A DNA stretch of 64,000 nt from Cumulibacter sp047975195 (GCA_047975195.1 JBKEDB010000014.1:62001-126000); one strand, 5' to 3'; shown: positions 1 through 9,137, numbered from the stretch's first letter. Numbers and translations: made by a program. Notes: generated by a model not told the origin, from the sequence alone.

Positions 1-27
1 CGTCATGCTGAGCGAATGCAGTCTCAT
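1..27 (-). CDS. sbcC: Exonuclease SbcC, N-terminal fragment (runs off the left edge)
   Basis: Only the first nine codons are inside the window. Read on the minus strand from ATG at 27 they give MRLHSLSMT, the typical N-terminus of the SbcC/Rad50-like ATPase of the SbcCD nuclease, which goes on into the Walker A region outside the window. The start codon overlaps the stop of sbcD in an ATGA arrangement, so translation of the two subunits is probably coupled. The call rests on these few residues and on the position directly after sbcD. Confidence 0.8.
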
Positions 28-1217
28 GAACGCGCCTCCTGCACCCGGAGCGTTTCGAAGGCCTCTCGTACCAACTCCGTCTCGATGTCGCTGAGCGGCA
101 CCCCGCCGCGCATTTCCTCAGCGAACCCCGCGGTCAGTTGTTCGTCGCTCTTACCGGACACCCGCTGTGCGTAACTCGGTCCATCGGACGCGCCGACCTC
201 ATCCGGGCGAAACTCCAACCGGACGCAATATTCGAACCTCGCCCGTAACCGACGCATCGCCTCCAGGGGGTAGCTCGGATCGGTGATGATCGCGGTGACC
301 CAGTCATCGGTGAAGGGGTCGTATCGCTGGTCCTCAAGCAGATCGGCGATCCGGCCGGTGATGGTGGACAGTCGACGTGGGATCGGCAGCGCGACCGGGT
401 CGATCCGCTCGATACCATCTGCATTCAGCTCCAGCAGCCACGCTCCACGCTCACCGCGATCACCGAATGAGTACGCCAACGGTGAACCGCTGTAGCGGAT
501 GTTCTCGGCGATGCTCTTGCGCGAGTGCAGATGACCGAGCGCGACGTACGTCGGCCCCTCGAACACAGCGGCGGGTGCGACCTCAACGCCGCCACAGGCG
601 ATTGAGCGCATCGAGTCGGTGATGTCCTCGGCGATCTCCTCGCCGTTCGGTAGCGCGCTGCCGCGTGATCCGGCGACGGCGAAGCAGTGCGCCAAGACAA
701 CCGAGCGCCGCGCATCGCGATCGGCCATATCAGCACGTACTCGGTCCATCGCGGCGTCCAGGATCAGTTCGTGACTGACGAGTTGGTCGTCGCCGAAATG
801 GCCACGGTCGATCTTCGGGTCCAGGAACGGGATCCCGTAAAAGAAGACCGGTCCGTGCTCGTCGCGTAGTTCGACCGGCGTACCGATCTGATCGACGCGG
901 GTAATGATGTGTAGCCCGCCGGCCGCTGCCGCCCAGCTCCCGTAACCCAGACGCGAGGCGCCGTCGTGGTTGCCGCTGATCATCACGATCTGCGCGCCGG
1001 CATCGCGGATCAGTCGCAGCCGCTCGGACAAGAACGCTACCGACTCCGCCGACGGTGCGGCCCTATCGAAAACGTCACCGGCGATGACGACGACGTCGAT
1101 CTCTTGACCGCGCACGAGCGCAACGAGCTCGTCGAGGACGAGCCCGAGGTCATCGAGCACCTCATGCTCGTTGAATCGGCGACCTACGTGCCAGTCGGAG
1201 GTGTGCAAGATCCGCAT
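24..1217 (-). CDS. sbcD: Exonuclease SbcCD subunit D (nuclease)
   Basis: A 397-residue Mre11-type metallophosphoesterase. The metal-binding motifs are visible in order: DWHVGR (residues 8-13), GDVFDR (about 47-52), SGNHD (about 81-85) and a later GHLH (about 228). With SbcC it forms the nuclease that cleaves hairpins and processes DNA ends in the cytoplasm. Length is typical for SbcD (about 380-400 aa). The ATG at 1217 sits right at the MRILHTSDWH start expected for the family. Its stop overlaps the start of sbcC, so the order is sbcD then sbcC as usual. No oddity seen. Confidence 0.95.
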   Translation of the reverse strand: MRILHTSDWHVGRRFNEHEVLDDLGLVLDELVALVRGQEIDVVVIAGDVFDRAAPSAESVAFLSERLRLIRDAGAQIVMISGNHDGASRLGYGSWAAAAGGLHIITRVDQIGTPVELRDEHGPVFFYGIPFLDPKIDRGHFGDDQLVSHELILDAAMDRVRADMADRDARRSVVLAHCFAVAGSRGSALPNGEEIAEDITDSMRSIACGGVEVAPAAVFEGPTYVALGHLHSRKSIAENIRYSGSPLAYSFGDRGERGAWLLELNADGIERIDPVALPIPRRLSTITGRIADLLEDQRYDPFTDDWVTAIITDPSYPLEAMRRLRARFEYCVRLEFRPDEVGASDGPSYAQRVSGKSDEQLTAGFAEEMRGGVPLSDIETELVREAFETLRVQEARS

Positions 1218-1372
1218 ACACCCAACGTATGGCGGGACTCTGACAAGTTTTTGGACCCGAGGACGGCGCGCCGCTCACAGCCATGCTCACCGCGTCAGCC
1301 GCACAGCCGATGTCACAACTCGTGCACAACCGGGGTCGCAGTGTCGACGACAGTTCGCGCGTGTCCGTGAGT

Positions 1373-2116
1373 TCAACGGGCCGGTGGGGTTTCCCAGCCG
1401 CCGTGCGAATCGGGCGCACCGTACGGCCGGGTTTCGTCTCGGCCGGTCTCCCACGCATCCTGGGGAGGCGGCGGATCGGACTGCGGTGGCGGGGTTCCGT
1501 GCGTCGGCGCGTCCCCTCGCCCGCGACTCGGCGGGGCGGAAGGACGGTTGCGGACCGGCCCGTCGAACTCTGTGCTCGGTGGCGCGTGGTGTCCCTGGAA
1601 TGCGGCCATCCCATAGCCTCCACGCGCGGCCGAGTCGTCCTCGATCAGTCGGTTCAGCATCTGTTGGACCTCGTTGCTGCGGGGTATGTTCTCGAAGTCC
1701 TCGTCCTCGCTGTCGCCGGCGGTCTCGATGTTCAGCGTGCCCGAACGAGTAATCCGATCCAGCAGCGATTGATGGAAGGACACATCGGTGATCTTCGACA
1801 GCGCGATGTCCTGACCCGACTTGGACAGAATGCCGCGCCGTACGGCGACCCGCTTATTGGTGAAGACGTAGTGCGTCGTGCGCCATCTCAGGAACGGCAC
1901 CAGGACGAACCACAGCAGCGCGATGACGCCAATCGCGATCACGACCCAATCGACGATGTCCCACGTGGGGTCGACCGGGGTAAGCCACACGATGACCGCG
2001 GCGGCCGCGATGATGACGATTGCCAGAATCGTCGGCATGAAGACCGTGAGCCAATGCGGATGCAGGGTCCGCACGACCTTCTCGTCCTTGGTCAGTATGT
2101 TCTCGGGAAATCCCAC
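1373..2116 (-). CDS. Membrane-anchored bacterial PH-domain protein with proline-rich tail
   Basis: 247 residues. Two adjacent membrane segments (about residues 26-44 and 55-75) are followed by a bacterial PH-like (bPH_2, DUF304) domain with the usual YVFTNKRVAVRRGIL core (about 92-106). The last 80 or so residues are rich in Pro, Arg and Asp and look disordered. The family is a conserved actinobacterial membrane protein of unknown function. It lies next to birA as Rv3278c does in M. tuberculosis, which supports the identity but gives no biochemical role. About 155 nt separate it from sbcD upstream and about 114 nt, with a hairpin, from birA. Confidence 0.85.
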   Translation of the reverse strand: MGFPENILTKDEKVVRTLHPHWLTVFMPTILAIVIIAAAAVIVWLTPVDPTWDIVDWVVIAIGVIALLWFVLVPFLRWRTTHYVFTNKRVAVRRGILSKSGQDIALSKITDVSFHQSLLDRITRSGTLNIETAGDSEDEDFENIPRSNEVQQMLNRLIEDDSAARGGYGMAAFQGHHAPPSTEFDGPVRNRPSAPPSRGRGDAPTHGTPPPQSDPPPPQDAWETGRDETRPYGAPDSHGGWETPPAR

Positions 2117-2182
2117 CGGTCCTCCAGCGATCGCGGGTCTCAGAGCCCCAATCTACCGCCGGGGCGTCCACTCGGCGTACAA

Positions 2183-2228
2183 AACGCCCGCGTGAAGCCG
2201 TGGTGATCTGTGCTGGTTCGCGGGCGTT
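2183..2228 (-). terminator. Hairpin downstream of birA
   Basis: Inverted repeat with 10-bp arms (2183-2192 and 2219-2228, arm AACGCCCGCG) and a 26-nt loop, directly after the birA stop on the minus strand. There is no long U-run, so it may be a weak intrinsic terminator. Confidence 0.5.
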
Positions 2229-2230
2229 GG

Positions 2231-2998
2231 CTACCGGACCGGGCGGACGTGTACGACGTCTCCGGCGCCGACAATCAGTTCTTCCCCGGATTCGCGCTGC
2301 ACGATGAGGCGACCGTCGGCATCAACATCGTGCGCGGTGCCGATTACCGGTTCGGCTACGCCCGGCAAGGTGACCTTGACCCGCTGGCCGATCGTGCCGC
2401 ACGCTGCGCGGTACGCATCGAGCACGTCGGACATCGACCCGTCATTACGATCCCACGCGACATATCTGGAGGCCAGCGACGTCAGTACCCCGCGCAGCAG
2501 ATCCTCGCGCTCAACCTGCCACTCGGTGTCGATCGCCGCCGCGACCTCGGGCATACCGTCGTACGAGATTGCGTTCAGCCCGATGCCTACTACCACGGCA
2601 TCGGCCGTGGCCTGGGTGAGGATCCCTCCGCATTTCTTACGCTCCGCCCCGAGTTGCACGTCATTCGGCCATTTCAGCGCCACATCGGCGCCGGCAGCCA
2701 GCAGTACGTCATAGATCGCCAACCCGGTCAGCAGCGGAATCCACCCCCACCGGCTCATCGGCACCCTCGGACGCAGCAGTATCGAGAACATCACCGAAGA
2801 TCGCGGTGGCGCTTCCCACTGCCGCGAGAGCCGCCCTCGCCCGGCGGACTGAAACTCCGCGACTCGCACCATTCCCTCAGGCGCACCGGCGCTGGCGGCC
2901 GCCAGCACATCATCGTTCGTCGAACCGGTCTGCTCCACGACCTCCAGCGAGGTCCAGAACGGGTCTAGTTCGCGGCGCACCGCGTCGGCGTTGAGCAT
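2231..2998 (-). CDS. birA: Biotin--[acetyl-CoA-carboxylase] ligase
   Basis: Transfers biotin via biotinyl-5'-AMP to the BCCP domain of acyl-CoA carboxylases. Seen: TGSTND (substrate entry), the biotin/ATP loop GRGRLSRQW, the LKWPNDV motif and KCGGIL, followed by a short C-terminal SH3-like domain. There is no N-terminal helix-turn-helix, so this is a monofunctional ligase without a repressor domain. An upstream ATG at 3046 is in frame, but ATG at 2998 gives the MLNADAVRREL start that fits the family, so I chose it (255 aa). It is divergent from the accD-accE-maf-accA operon, whose AccA is the expected substrate. Confidence 0.92.
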   Translation of the reverse strand: MLNADAVRRELDPFWTSLEVVEQTGSTNDDVLAAASAGAPEGMVRVAEFQSAGRGRLSRQWEAPPRSSVMFSILLRPRVPMSRWGWIPLLTGLAIYDVLLAAGADVALKWPNDVQLGAERKKCGGILTQATADAVVVGIGLNAISYDGMPEVAAAIDTEWQVEREDLLRGVLTSLASRYVAWDRNDGSMSDVLDAYRAACGTIGQRVKVTLPGVAEPVIGTAHDVDADGRLIVQRESGEELIVGAGDVVHVRPVR

Positions 2999-3106
2999 CA
3001 CGACATGCAGCCTACTGAGCGCGCCGGGGTGCGCTGTGAACCGCACGTGATGAGTTCGTCAGTGGTTAACTAGATGGCTGAGCGTCAGTTCGACGAAGCG
3101 CCACGT

Positions 3107-3119
3107 TAAAGTGCAACTC
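3107..3119 (+). promoter_or_regulatory. Likely -10 element of a leaderless accD transcript
   Basis: TAAAGT (3107-3112, TANNNT type) is followed by 7 nt and then GTG at 3120, with no Shine-Dalgarno sequence in front of that GTG. This is the usual geometry of actinobacterial leaderless promoters and is why I prefer 3120 over the in-frame GTG at 3111. Confidence 0.5.
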
Positions 3120-4730
3120 GTGACCGATACCGTTAATGAAGCACCCGAGATCGATCTGACCACCACCGCTGGAAAGATCGCCGACCTGGAGCGCCGCAAG
3201 GCCGAGGTCGCCCACGCAGGTTCCGCGGTTGCCGTGGAAAAGCAGCACGCCCGCGGTAAGAAGACGGCCCGCGAGCGAATTGACATGCTGCTCGACGAGG
3301 GCAGTTTCATCGAGATGGACAAGTACGCGCGGCACCGTTCGACCTCGTTCGGCCAGGAGAAGAACCGTCCGTACGGCGATGGGGTCGTCACCGGCTACGG
3401 CACGATCGACGGCCGTCAGGTCGCCGTCTTCGCTCAGGATTTCACCGTGTTCGGTGGTTCGCTCGGCGAAGTCTTCGGCGAGAAGATCGTCAAGGTCATG
3501 GACTTTGCGATGAAGATCGGCTGCCCCGTCATTGGCCTGAACGACTCCGGCGGCGCGCGCATCCAGGAGGGCGTCGTGTCCCTCGGCCTGTACGGCGAGA
3601 TTTTCCAGCGCAATGTCTGGGCCTCGGGAGTCGTCCCGCAGATCTCCGTGATCATGGGCCCCTGCGCCGGTGGCGCGGTGTACTCCCCTGCGATCACCGA
3701 CTTCACCGTCATGGTCGACCAGACCTCGCACATGTTCATCACCGGTCCGGACGTGATCAAGACCGTCACCGGCGAAGACGTCGGCATGGAGGAGTTGGGC
3801 GGCGCGAAGACGCACAACGCCACCTCCGGCGTCGCGCACTACATGGGTAGCGACGAGGAAGAAGCGCTGGAATACGTCAAGGCGATCCTGTCGTACCTGC
3901 CTTCGAACAACCTTGACCTCGCCCCCGAGACCGAGAGCCAGGGCGAAGACCTCTCCGGCCGCGAAGAGGACATCTGGCTCGATGGCGCGATCCCGGACTC
4001 GCCGAACACGCCGTACGACATGAAGCAGGTCATCGAACACGTCGTCGACGACGGCGAGTACCTCGAGGTGCAGCCGTTGTTCGCGCCAAACATCCTGTGC
4101 GGCTTCGCCCGGATCGACGGACAGAGCGTCGGCATCGTGGCGAACCAGCCGATGCAGTTCGCCGGCACGCTGGACATCGACGCCTCGGAGAAGGCCGCAC
4201 GGTTCGTACGCACCTGCGACGCATTCAATGTCCCGGTCGTCACCTTCGTCGACGTTCCCGGCTTCCTGCCTGGTACGGCGCAGGAGTGGAACGGCATCAT
4301 CCGCCGCGGCGCGAAGTTGATCTACGCGTACGCCGAGGCGACGGTTCCGAAGGTCACCGTGATTACCCGTAAGGCCTACGGTGGCGCGTACGACGTGATG
4401 GGCTCCAAGCACCTCGGCGCCGACATCAACCTGTCGTGGCCCACCGGTCAGATCGCGGTGATGGGCGCGCAGGGTGCGGTCAACATCCTGCACCGCAACA
4501 CCCTCAAGGCGGTCGAAGCCGAGGGTGGCGATGTCGAGGCCAAGCGCCAGGAACTGATCGATGAATACGAGCAGACCCTCGCCAACCCGTACATCGCTGC
4601 CGAGCGCGGCTACATCGACACCGTCATCAACCCGCAGAACACCCGCCTGAACGTCACACGGGCGCTGCGGGCGCTGAAGAACAAGCGACAGACGTTGCCG
4701 CCGAAGAAGCACGGAAACATCCCGCTGTGA
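3120..4730 (+). CDS. accD5: Acyl-CoA (propionyl/acetyl-CoA) carboxylase beta subunit
   Basis: Carboxyltransferase subunit of about 536 aa that moves CO2 from biotinyl-AccA to acyl-CoA, making methylmalonyl-CoA or malonyl-CoA. Seen: N-terminal KxTARERID motif, the acyl-CoA oxyanion glycines in GPCAGGAVYSPAITDF, the second oxyanion region KAYGGAYDVM, and the YIDTVINP and RxxL end typical of AccD5/PccB. A long stop-free antisense frame covers it but is a coding shadow. Its stop overlaps the accE start (GTGA at 4727-4730). The accD-accE-maf-accA order matches the mycobacterial AccD5 locus, so propionyl-CoA carboxylase is the likely main activity. Substrate preference is inferred. Confidence 0.93.
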   Translation: MTDTVNEAPEIDLTTTAGKIADLERRKAEVAHAGSAVAVEKQHARGKKTARERIDMLLDEGSFIEMDKYARHRSTSFGQEKNRPYGDGVVTGYGTIDGRQVAVFAQDFTVFGGSLGEVFGEKIVKVMDFAMKIGCPVIGLNDSGGARIQEGVVSLGLYGEIFQRNVWASGVVPQISVIMGPCAGGAVYSPAITDFTVMVDQTSHMFITGPDVIKTVTGEDVGMEELGGAKTHNATSGVAHYMGSDEEEALEYVKAILSYLPSNNLDLAPETESQGEDLSGREEDIWLDGAIPDSPNTPYDMKQVIEHVVDDGEYLEVQPLFAPNILCGFARIDGQSVGIVANQPMQFAGTLDIDASEKAARFVRTCDAFNVPVVTFVDVPGFLPGTAQEWNGIIRRGAKLIYAYAEATVPKVTVITRKAYGGAYDVMGSKHLGADINLSWPTGQIAVMGAQGAVNILHRNTLKAVEAEGGDVEAKRQELIDEYEQTLANPYIAAERGYIDTVINPQNTRLNVTRALRALKNKRQTLPPKKHGNIPL

Positions 4731-4960
4731 GCACCGACGAGAACACATCGGACGAACTCAAGGTTCTGTTCCGGGTTTCCTCGGGCAATCCGACCGCCGA
4801 GGAACTCGCAGCGCTCACGGTCATCCTCGCCGCGGCGAGCGCCGGCGGCGAGGAGCCAGGGAAGAAAGCGGTCGGCGGCTGGGCGAGTCCAGCTCGCCGG
4901 ATGCGTTCGATCGGCTCCCCTGGCCACGGCGGTTGGCGGGCGGAGTTCAGTCCCCGATGA
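4727..4960 (+). CDS. accE5: Acyl-CoA carboxylase epsilon subunit
   Basis: A 77-residue protein with the family's two features: the N-terminal LKVLFRVSSGNPTAEELAAL block and a C-terminal W...RR...GPGxWRAS-like end (here WASPARRMRSIGSPGHGGWR). The epsilon subunit bridges AccA and AccD and stimulates the acyl-CoA carboxylases of actinobacteria. GTG start at 4727 overlaps the accD stop, and its own stop overlaps the maf ATG (ATGA at 4957-4960), so the three genes look translationally coupled. Confidence 0.9.
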   Translation: MSTDENTSDELKVLFRVSSGNPTAEELAALTVILAAASAGGEEPGKKAVGGWASPARRMRSIGSPGHGGWRAEFSPR

Positions 4961-5556
4961 GGTTCGTGCTCGCCTCGGCGTCGTCGGCACGCCTGGCGAC
5001 CTTGCAGGCCGCCGGCATCGAACCCGAGGTAGTTGTATCGGGCGTCGATGAGGACGCCGTGCTCGCACAATTGGGCGCAGCATCACCTGCCGAGCAGGTC
5101 ATTGCACTCGCCCAGGCGAAAGCCCTCGAGGTCGCCGGACGCCTCGAGGGCGCGGTTATCGTCGCGTGTGACTCGATGTTCGAAATGGATGGCGAGGTGC
5201 GCGGGAAACCCGCGGACGCCGATGACGCCACCAGGCGGCTGAAGCAGATGCGCGGCAAGCACGGCACATTGCACACGGGGCACCACGTCATAGCCGGGGG
5301 CCGCACGGTGAGCGCGGCGGCGAGCACCAAGGTGCACATCGGCGCGATGAGCGATGCCGATATTTCGGCGTACGTCGCGACCGGCGAACCACTGCGCGTG
5401 GCCGGTTCGTTCACGATCGACGGACTCGGCGGTTGGTTCATCGAGCGCCTCGAGGGTGACCACACGAACGTGATCGGGATCAGCCTGCCGCTGCTGCGCC
5501 GGATGCTCTCAGACGTCGGCATTGACATCGGTCAGCACTTCACCAAACTTACCTAA
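4957..5556 (+). CDS. maf: Maf-like nucleoside triphosphate pyrophosphatase
   Basis: 199 aa from ATG at 4957. It has the Maf signature at the start (LASASSARL), the ACDSMFEMDG metal/base region, a KP (GKP) loop and the C-terminal GD..NVIGISLP motif. Maf proteins hydrolyse non-canonical or modified NTPs to NMP and PPi. An in-frame ATG at 4933 lies inside accE and is less likely. It sits inside the acc operon as in mycobacteria, where a rhodanese gene (sseA) usually follows; here sseA is absent and accA starts 29 nt later. Confidence 0.9.
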   Translation: MRFVLASASSARLATLQAAGIEPEVVVSGVDEDAVLAQLGAASPAEQVIALAQAKALEVAGRLEGAVIVACDSMFEMDGEVRGKPADADDATRRLKQMRGKHGTLHTGHHVIAGGRTVSAAASTKVHIGAMSDADISAYVATGEPLRVAGSFTIDGLGGWFIERLEGDHTNVIGISLPLLRRMLSDVGIDIGQHFTKLT

Positions 5557-5585
5557 AGCAGACCAGAAAACTGAAAGGCCCAGAA

Positions 5586-7358
5586 ATGCCTGCCACCATT
5601 AAGAAGGTGCTCGTCGCCAACCGTGGCGAGATCGCCGTACGCGTCATTCGCGCGTGCAAGGACGCCGGTATCGGCTCCGTCGCGGTGTACGCCGACCCGG
5701 ACCGCGATGCGCCGTTCGTGCGTATCGCCGATGAGGCCGTCGCGCTGAACGGTGGCACCTCTGCGGAGACATACCTGGTCTTCGAGAAGATCATCAACGC
5801 AGCCACGCAGACCGGCGCGGACGCGATCCACCCCGGCTACGGGTTCCTGTCTGAGAACGCGCTGTTCGCCAAGGCCGTCATCGACGCGGGCCTGACCTGG
5901 ATCGGCCCGTCTCCCGAAGCGATCGAGGCTCTCGGCGACAAGGTCACCGCGCGGCATATCGCCACCAAGGCCGGTGCCCCGCTCGTGCCTGGCACCAACG
6001 ATCCGGTCGACGGCCCGGACGAGGTCATCGCATTCGCCGAGGAGCACGGCCTGCCCGTCGCGATCAAGGCCGCCTTCGGCGGCGGTGGGCGTGGGCTGAA
6101 GGTCGCGCGCACTATGGAAGAGATCCCGGAGTTGTTCCACTCCGCCGTACGCGAGGCCGAGTCCGCCTTCGGCCGCGGCGAGTGCTTCGTCGAGCGCTTC
6201 CTGGACAAGCCGCGACACGTGGAGTCCCAAGTGCTCGCCGACCAGCACGGCAACGTGATCGTCGTCGGAACCCGCGACTGCTCGCTGCAGCGCCGCAATC
6301 AAAAGCTGGTCGAGGAAGCTCCGGCGCCGTACCTGACCGATGAGCAGCGCGCCGAGATCCACGCCGCGTCCAAGCGCATCTGCAAGGAGGCCGGTTACTA
6401 CGGCGCCGGGACCTGCGAGTTCCTGGTCGGTCAGGACGGAGTCATCTCGTTCCTTGAGGTGAACACCCGCCTGCAGGTCGAGCACCCTGTCACCGAGGAA
6501 ACTGCCGGCTTCGATCTGGTCCGCGAGCAGTTCGCGATCGCCGAGGGCAAGCCGCTGCCGTACACCGAGGACCCGACCCCCCGCGGTCACTCGATCGAGT
6601 TCCGAATCAACGGTGAGGACGCCGGACGAAACTTCCTGCCGGCTCCCGGCACGGTCAGCACGCTCGTCGAGCCCTCGGGCCCAGGCGTGCGCCTGGACTT
6701 CGGTGTCGAGCAGGGTTCGGTCATCGGCGGGCAGTTCGACTCGATGCTCGGCAAACTGATCGTCACCGGCAAGGACCGCACCCAGGCGCTGGAGCGTTCG
6801 CGTCGCGCGCTCGCCGAGTTGCAGGTCGAGGGCATCGCCACCGTCATCCCGTTCCACCGCGCCGTCGTCTCGGACCCGGCGTTCATCGGCACCGAGGACG
6901 GCTTCGACGTACACACTCGCTGGATCGAGACCGAGTGGGACAACCAGGTCGAGCCGTTCACCGCGCCCGGCGAGGCTGCCGATGAAGAACTCCCACGGCA
7001 GAAGGTCGTCGTCGAGGTCGGTGGCAAGCGCGTCGAGGTGTCGCTGCCCGGCGATCTCTCGTTCGGTAACGGCGGTGCTCCGAAGAAGAAGGCCGCCAAG
7101 CGCAAGATCGGCGGTGGCTCTGGCGCCGCGGCGTCCGGCGACGCCGTTGCGGCTCCGATGCAGGGCACCATCGTGAAGATCGCCGTGGAGGAGGGTCAGA
7201 CCGTCGAGGAGGGCGAGCTGGTCGTCGTCCTCGAGGCGATGAAGATGGAGAACCCGGTTGCCGCGCACAAGTCCGGCGTGATCACCGGCCTGACCGGCGC
7301 CACTGGTGACTCGGTCACGCAAGGCGCGGTGATCTGCGAAATCAAGGACGCCGAGTAG
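5586..7358 (+). CDS. accA3: Acetyl-/propionyl-CoA carboxylase alpha subunit (biotin carboxylase + BCCP)
   Basis: 590 aa. Biotin carboxylase domain: N-terminal LVANRGEIAVRV, ATP-grasp glycine loop FGGGGRGLKV (about 164-173), ERFLDKPRHVE, the QRRNQKLVEEAP active-site segment and EVNTRLQVEHPVTE. A linker with a Lys/Ala-rich stretch (about 495-510) leads to a C-terminal BCCP domain with EAMKMENP; Lys553 is the biotinylation site. It charges biotin with bicarbonate and ATP for the AccD5 partner. RBS region GAAAGG lies about 7 nt before ATG 5586. It is the last gene of the operon, with a strong hairpin after it. Confidence 0.95.
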   Translation: MPATIKKVLVANRGEIAVRVIRACKDAGIGSVAVYADPDRDAPFVRIADEAVALNGGTSAETYLVFEKIINAATQTGADAIHPGYGFLSENALFAKAVIDAGLTWIGPSPEAIEALGDKVTARHIATKAGAPLVPGTNDPVDGPDEVIAFAEEHGLPVAIKAAFGGGGRGLKVARTMEEIPELFHSAVREAESAFGRGECFVERFLDKPRHVESQVLADQHGNVIVVGTRDCSLQRRNQKLVEEAPAPYLTDEQRAEIHAASKRICKEAGYYGAGTCEFLVGQDGVISFLEVNTRLQVEHPVTEETAGFDLVREQFAIAEGKPLPYTEDPTPRGHSIEFRINGEDAGRNFLPAPGTVSTLVEPSGPGVRLDFGVEQGSVIGGQFDSMLGKLIVTGKDRTQALERSRRALAELQVEGIATVIPFHRAVVSDPAFIGTEDGFDVHTRWIETEWDNQVEPFTAPGEAADEELPRQKVVVEVGGKRVEVSLPGDLSFGNGGAPKKKAAKRKIGGGSGAAASGDAVAAPMQGTIVKIAVEEGQTVEEGELVVVLEAMKMENPVAAHKSGVITGLTGATGDSVTQGAVICEIKDAE

Positions 7359-7447
7359 CGTTCCACCCCGCACCCCGGATCTGCCGTGGAGTGGGCACCA
7401 CTATTCGACGATTATCGGTACCCACTCCCCCGCAGAACGGTAACGAC

Positions 7448-7482
7448 AGCGGCCCAGCACCTGACTGAGGTGCTGGGCCGCT
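7448..7482. terminator. Bidirectional terminator between accA and the monooxygenase gene
   Basis: Perfect inverted repeat, arms 7448-7462 and 7468-7482 (15 bp, arm begins AGCGGCCCAGCACCT) with a 5-nt loop, between two convergent genes. It is placed to end both transcripts. Confidence 0.8.
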
Positions 7483-7499
7483 TCGGTAGCTAGCGAGGT

Positions 7500-9137
7500 T
7501 TAGGCCTCGAATTTGAAGCCGTGGTAATTGCCGACGGTCGCGATCGACTCGCAGATCTGTACGTACATATCGTGCCCACCTACCCAAGGCAAGAACACAC
7601 GGTCCTTACCGGGAATGTTCGCGCCCATGTACCACGAGTTCGCTTGCGGCATCAGCGTCCCGGCCGCGACGTCATTGTTTGCCGTCACCCACCAAGTTTC
7701 CGATTCAGCTCGAGCGTCGACCTTGGTGTGCCCGGCCGCGCGCATGTCCGCGATCAAGCGGCTGAGCCAGTCGACGTCGTACTCGATCGAGGTGATCATG
7801 TTGGTGAGCACCGACGGGCTCTGCGGTCCGGTGATCATCAGCATGTTCGGGAATCCGCTGGTCATCAAGCCCAGGTAGGTCTGCGGGCCGTGCGCCCACT
7901 TGTCCTTGATCGCCTGCCCGTCGGCGGTGATATCGATGTCCAGGATCGCGCCGGTCATCGCATCGAAACCAGTCGCCAGGATCACCAGGTCGAACTCGCG
8001 TTCCTTGCCGCCAGAACGGATCCCGGTCGCGGTGAAACCCTCTATCGGTTCCTCGTTGATGTCGATCAACTCGACGTTGTCCTGGTTGTACACCTGGTAG
8101 TAGCCGGTGTCGACGCACATCCGCTTGCTGGCTACCGGGTACGTGCGCGGTGACAACTTCTCGGCGGTCGCCGGATCCTTGACGATCCCGCGGATCTTCT
8201 CCCGGATGAACTCCGAGAATGACTCGTTGACCTCGGCGTCTACCAGGATGTCGCCGTAGGCGAACCCATATGACAGCCCACCGAGTTCCCAGCGCGCCTC
8301 CTGCTCAGCGCGCACCTCCTCGGGCGTCAACTCCGCGGCCAGCACCGTCGCACTCTGGCCGTCATCGAAACCGGTCTTGGCCGCGAAATCCCTCGCACGG
8401 ATCTCCGCGTAGTTCGCCTTGACTTTCTCGCGGTCCTCATCAGCCAACTCGTGGTTGTGCGCGGGTACGGCGAATGACGGCGTGCGCTGGTAGACGCTCA
8501 GCGAGCCGACCTCGCCCGCGATCGCGGTAATGGTCTGCAGGCCCGAAGACCCCGTACCGATGACCGCGACCTTCTTACCGGTGAAGGAGACATCCTCCGG
8601 GAAACTCGAGGTGTAGTACAACTCCCCCTGGTAGTTTTCCAGGCCCTCGAACTTCGGCCGCTGCGGCTTCGACAGGCACCCGGTGGCCAGAATGACGAAC
8701 CGTGCCGAGACCGTTTCTCCGGCGGACGTCGTGACCGTCCACGAGTGCTCCGCCTCGTTCCAGTCCGCGGCGGTGATCTTGGTATTGAATGTGATGTCCT
8801 TGCGCAGGTCGAAACGCTCGGAGACGTGCTTGGCGTACTTCAACAACTCCGGCTGCGGCGCGTACCGCTCACTCCAGTCCCACTCCTGCTGCAGTTCCTC
8901 ATCGAACCCCAGCGAGTAGTGATGCGATTCGATATCCACTCGAGCGCCCGGGTACCGGTTCCAGAACCAGGTACCGCCGACGTCCGACCCGGTCTCGTAC
9001 ACATGCGCGCTCATGCCCTGCTGACGCAACTTGTGCAGTTGGTACATACCGGCAAAACCAGCGCCGACGATGACTACGTCGTAGTCGACCTTGCCAGCCT
9101 TGCCCGTGGTCTTTTCAGGTGCGGTTGCCGTGCTCAT
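7500..9137 (-). CDS. Flavin-containing Baeyer-Villiger-type monooxygenase with degenerate fingerprint
   Basis: 545 aa. FAD-binding VVIVGAGFAGM (about 21-31), the BVMO-typical GGTWFWNRYPGARVD (54-68), NADPH-binding VIGTGSSGLQ (about 192-201) and the KRMCVDTGYY segment that carries the conserved Arg near the flavin. The classical fingerprint FxGxxxHxxxW[PD] reads YQGELYYTSSFP (169-180): His is Tyr and Trp is Phe, which are unusual changes. The family inserts oxygen next to ketones to make esters, using NADPH and O2. Its ATG follows the esterase stop with no gap (TAAATG), so the pair is one unit: the monooxygenase would make an ester and the esterase would cleave it. The ketone substrate is unknown; plain N- or S-oxidation is possible. 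Confidence 0.85.
   Translation of the reverse strand: MSTATAPEKTTGKAGKVDYDVVIVGAGFAGMYQLHKLRQQGMSAHVYETGSDVGGTWFWNRYPGARVDIESHHYSLGFDEELQQEWDWSERYAPQPELLKYAKHVSERFDLRKDITFNTKITAADWNEAEHSWTVTTSAGETVSARFVILATGCLSKPQRPKFEGLENYQGELYYTSSFPEDVSFTGKKVAVIGTGSSGLQTITAIAGEVGSLSVYQRTPSFAVPAHNHELADEDREKVKANYAEIRARDFAAKTGFDDGQSATVLAAELTPEEVRAEQEARWELGGLSYGFAYGDILVDAEVNESFSEFIREKIRGIVKDPATAEKLSPRTYPVASKRMCVDTGYYQVYNQDNVELIDINEEPIEGFTATGIRSGGKEREFDLVILATGFDAMTGAILDIDITADGQAIKDKWAHGPQTYLGLMTSGFPNMLMITGPQSPSVLTNMITSIEYDVDWLSRLIADMRAAGHTKVDARAESETWWVTANNDVAAGTLMPQANSWYMGANIPGKDRVFLPWVGGHDMYVQICESIATVGNYHGFKFEA

Noticed and set aside
3066..4748. 560-aa open frame antisense to accD, with similar long antisense frames over accA (5553-7373) and icd (32705-34237)
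   Set aside because: They exactly shadow well-identified genes in high-GC DNA; their compositions are Arg/Asp/Val/Leu-rich and match no family.
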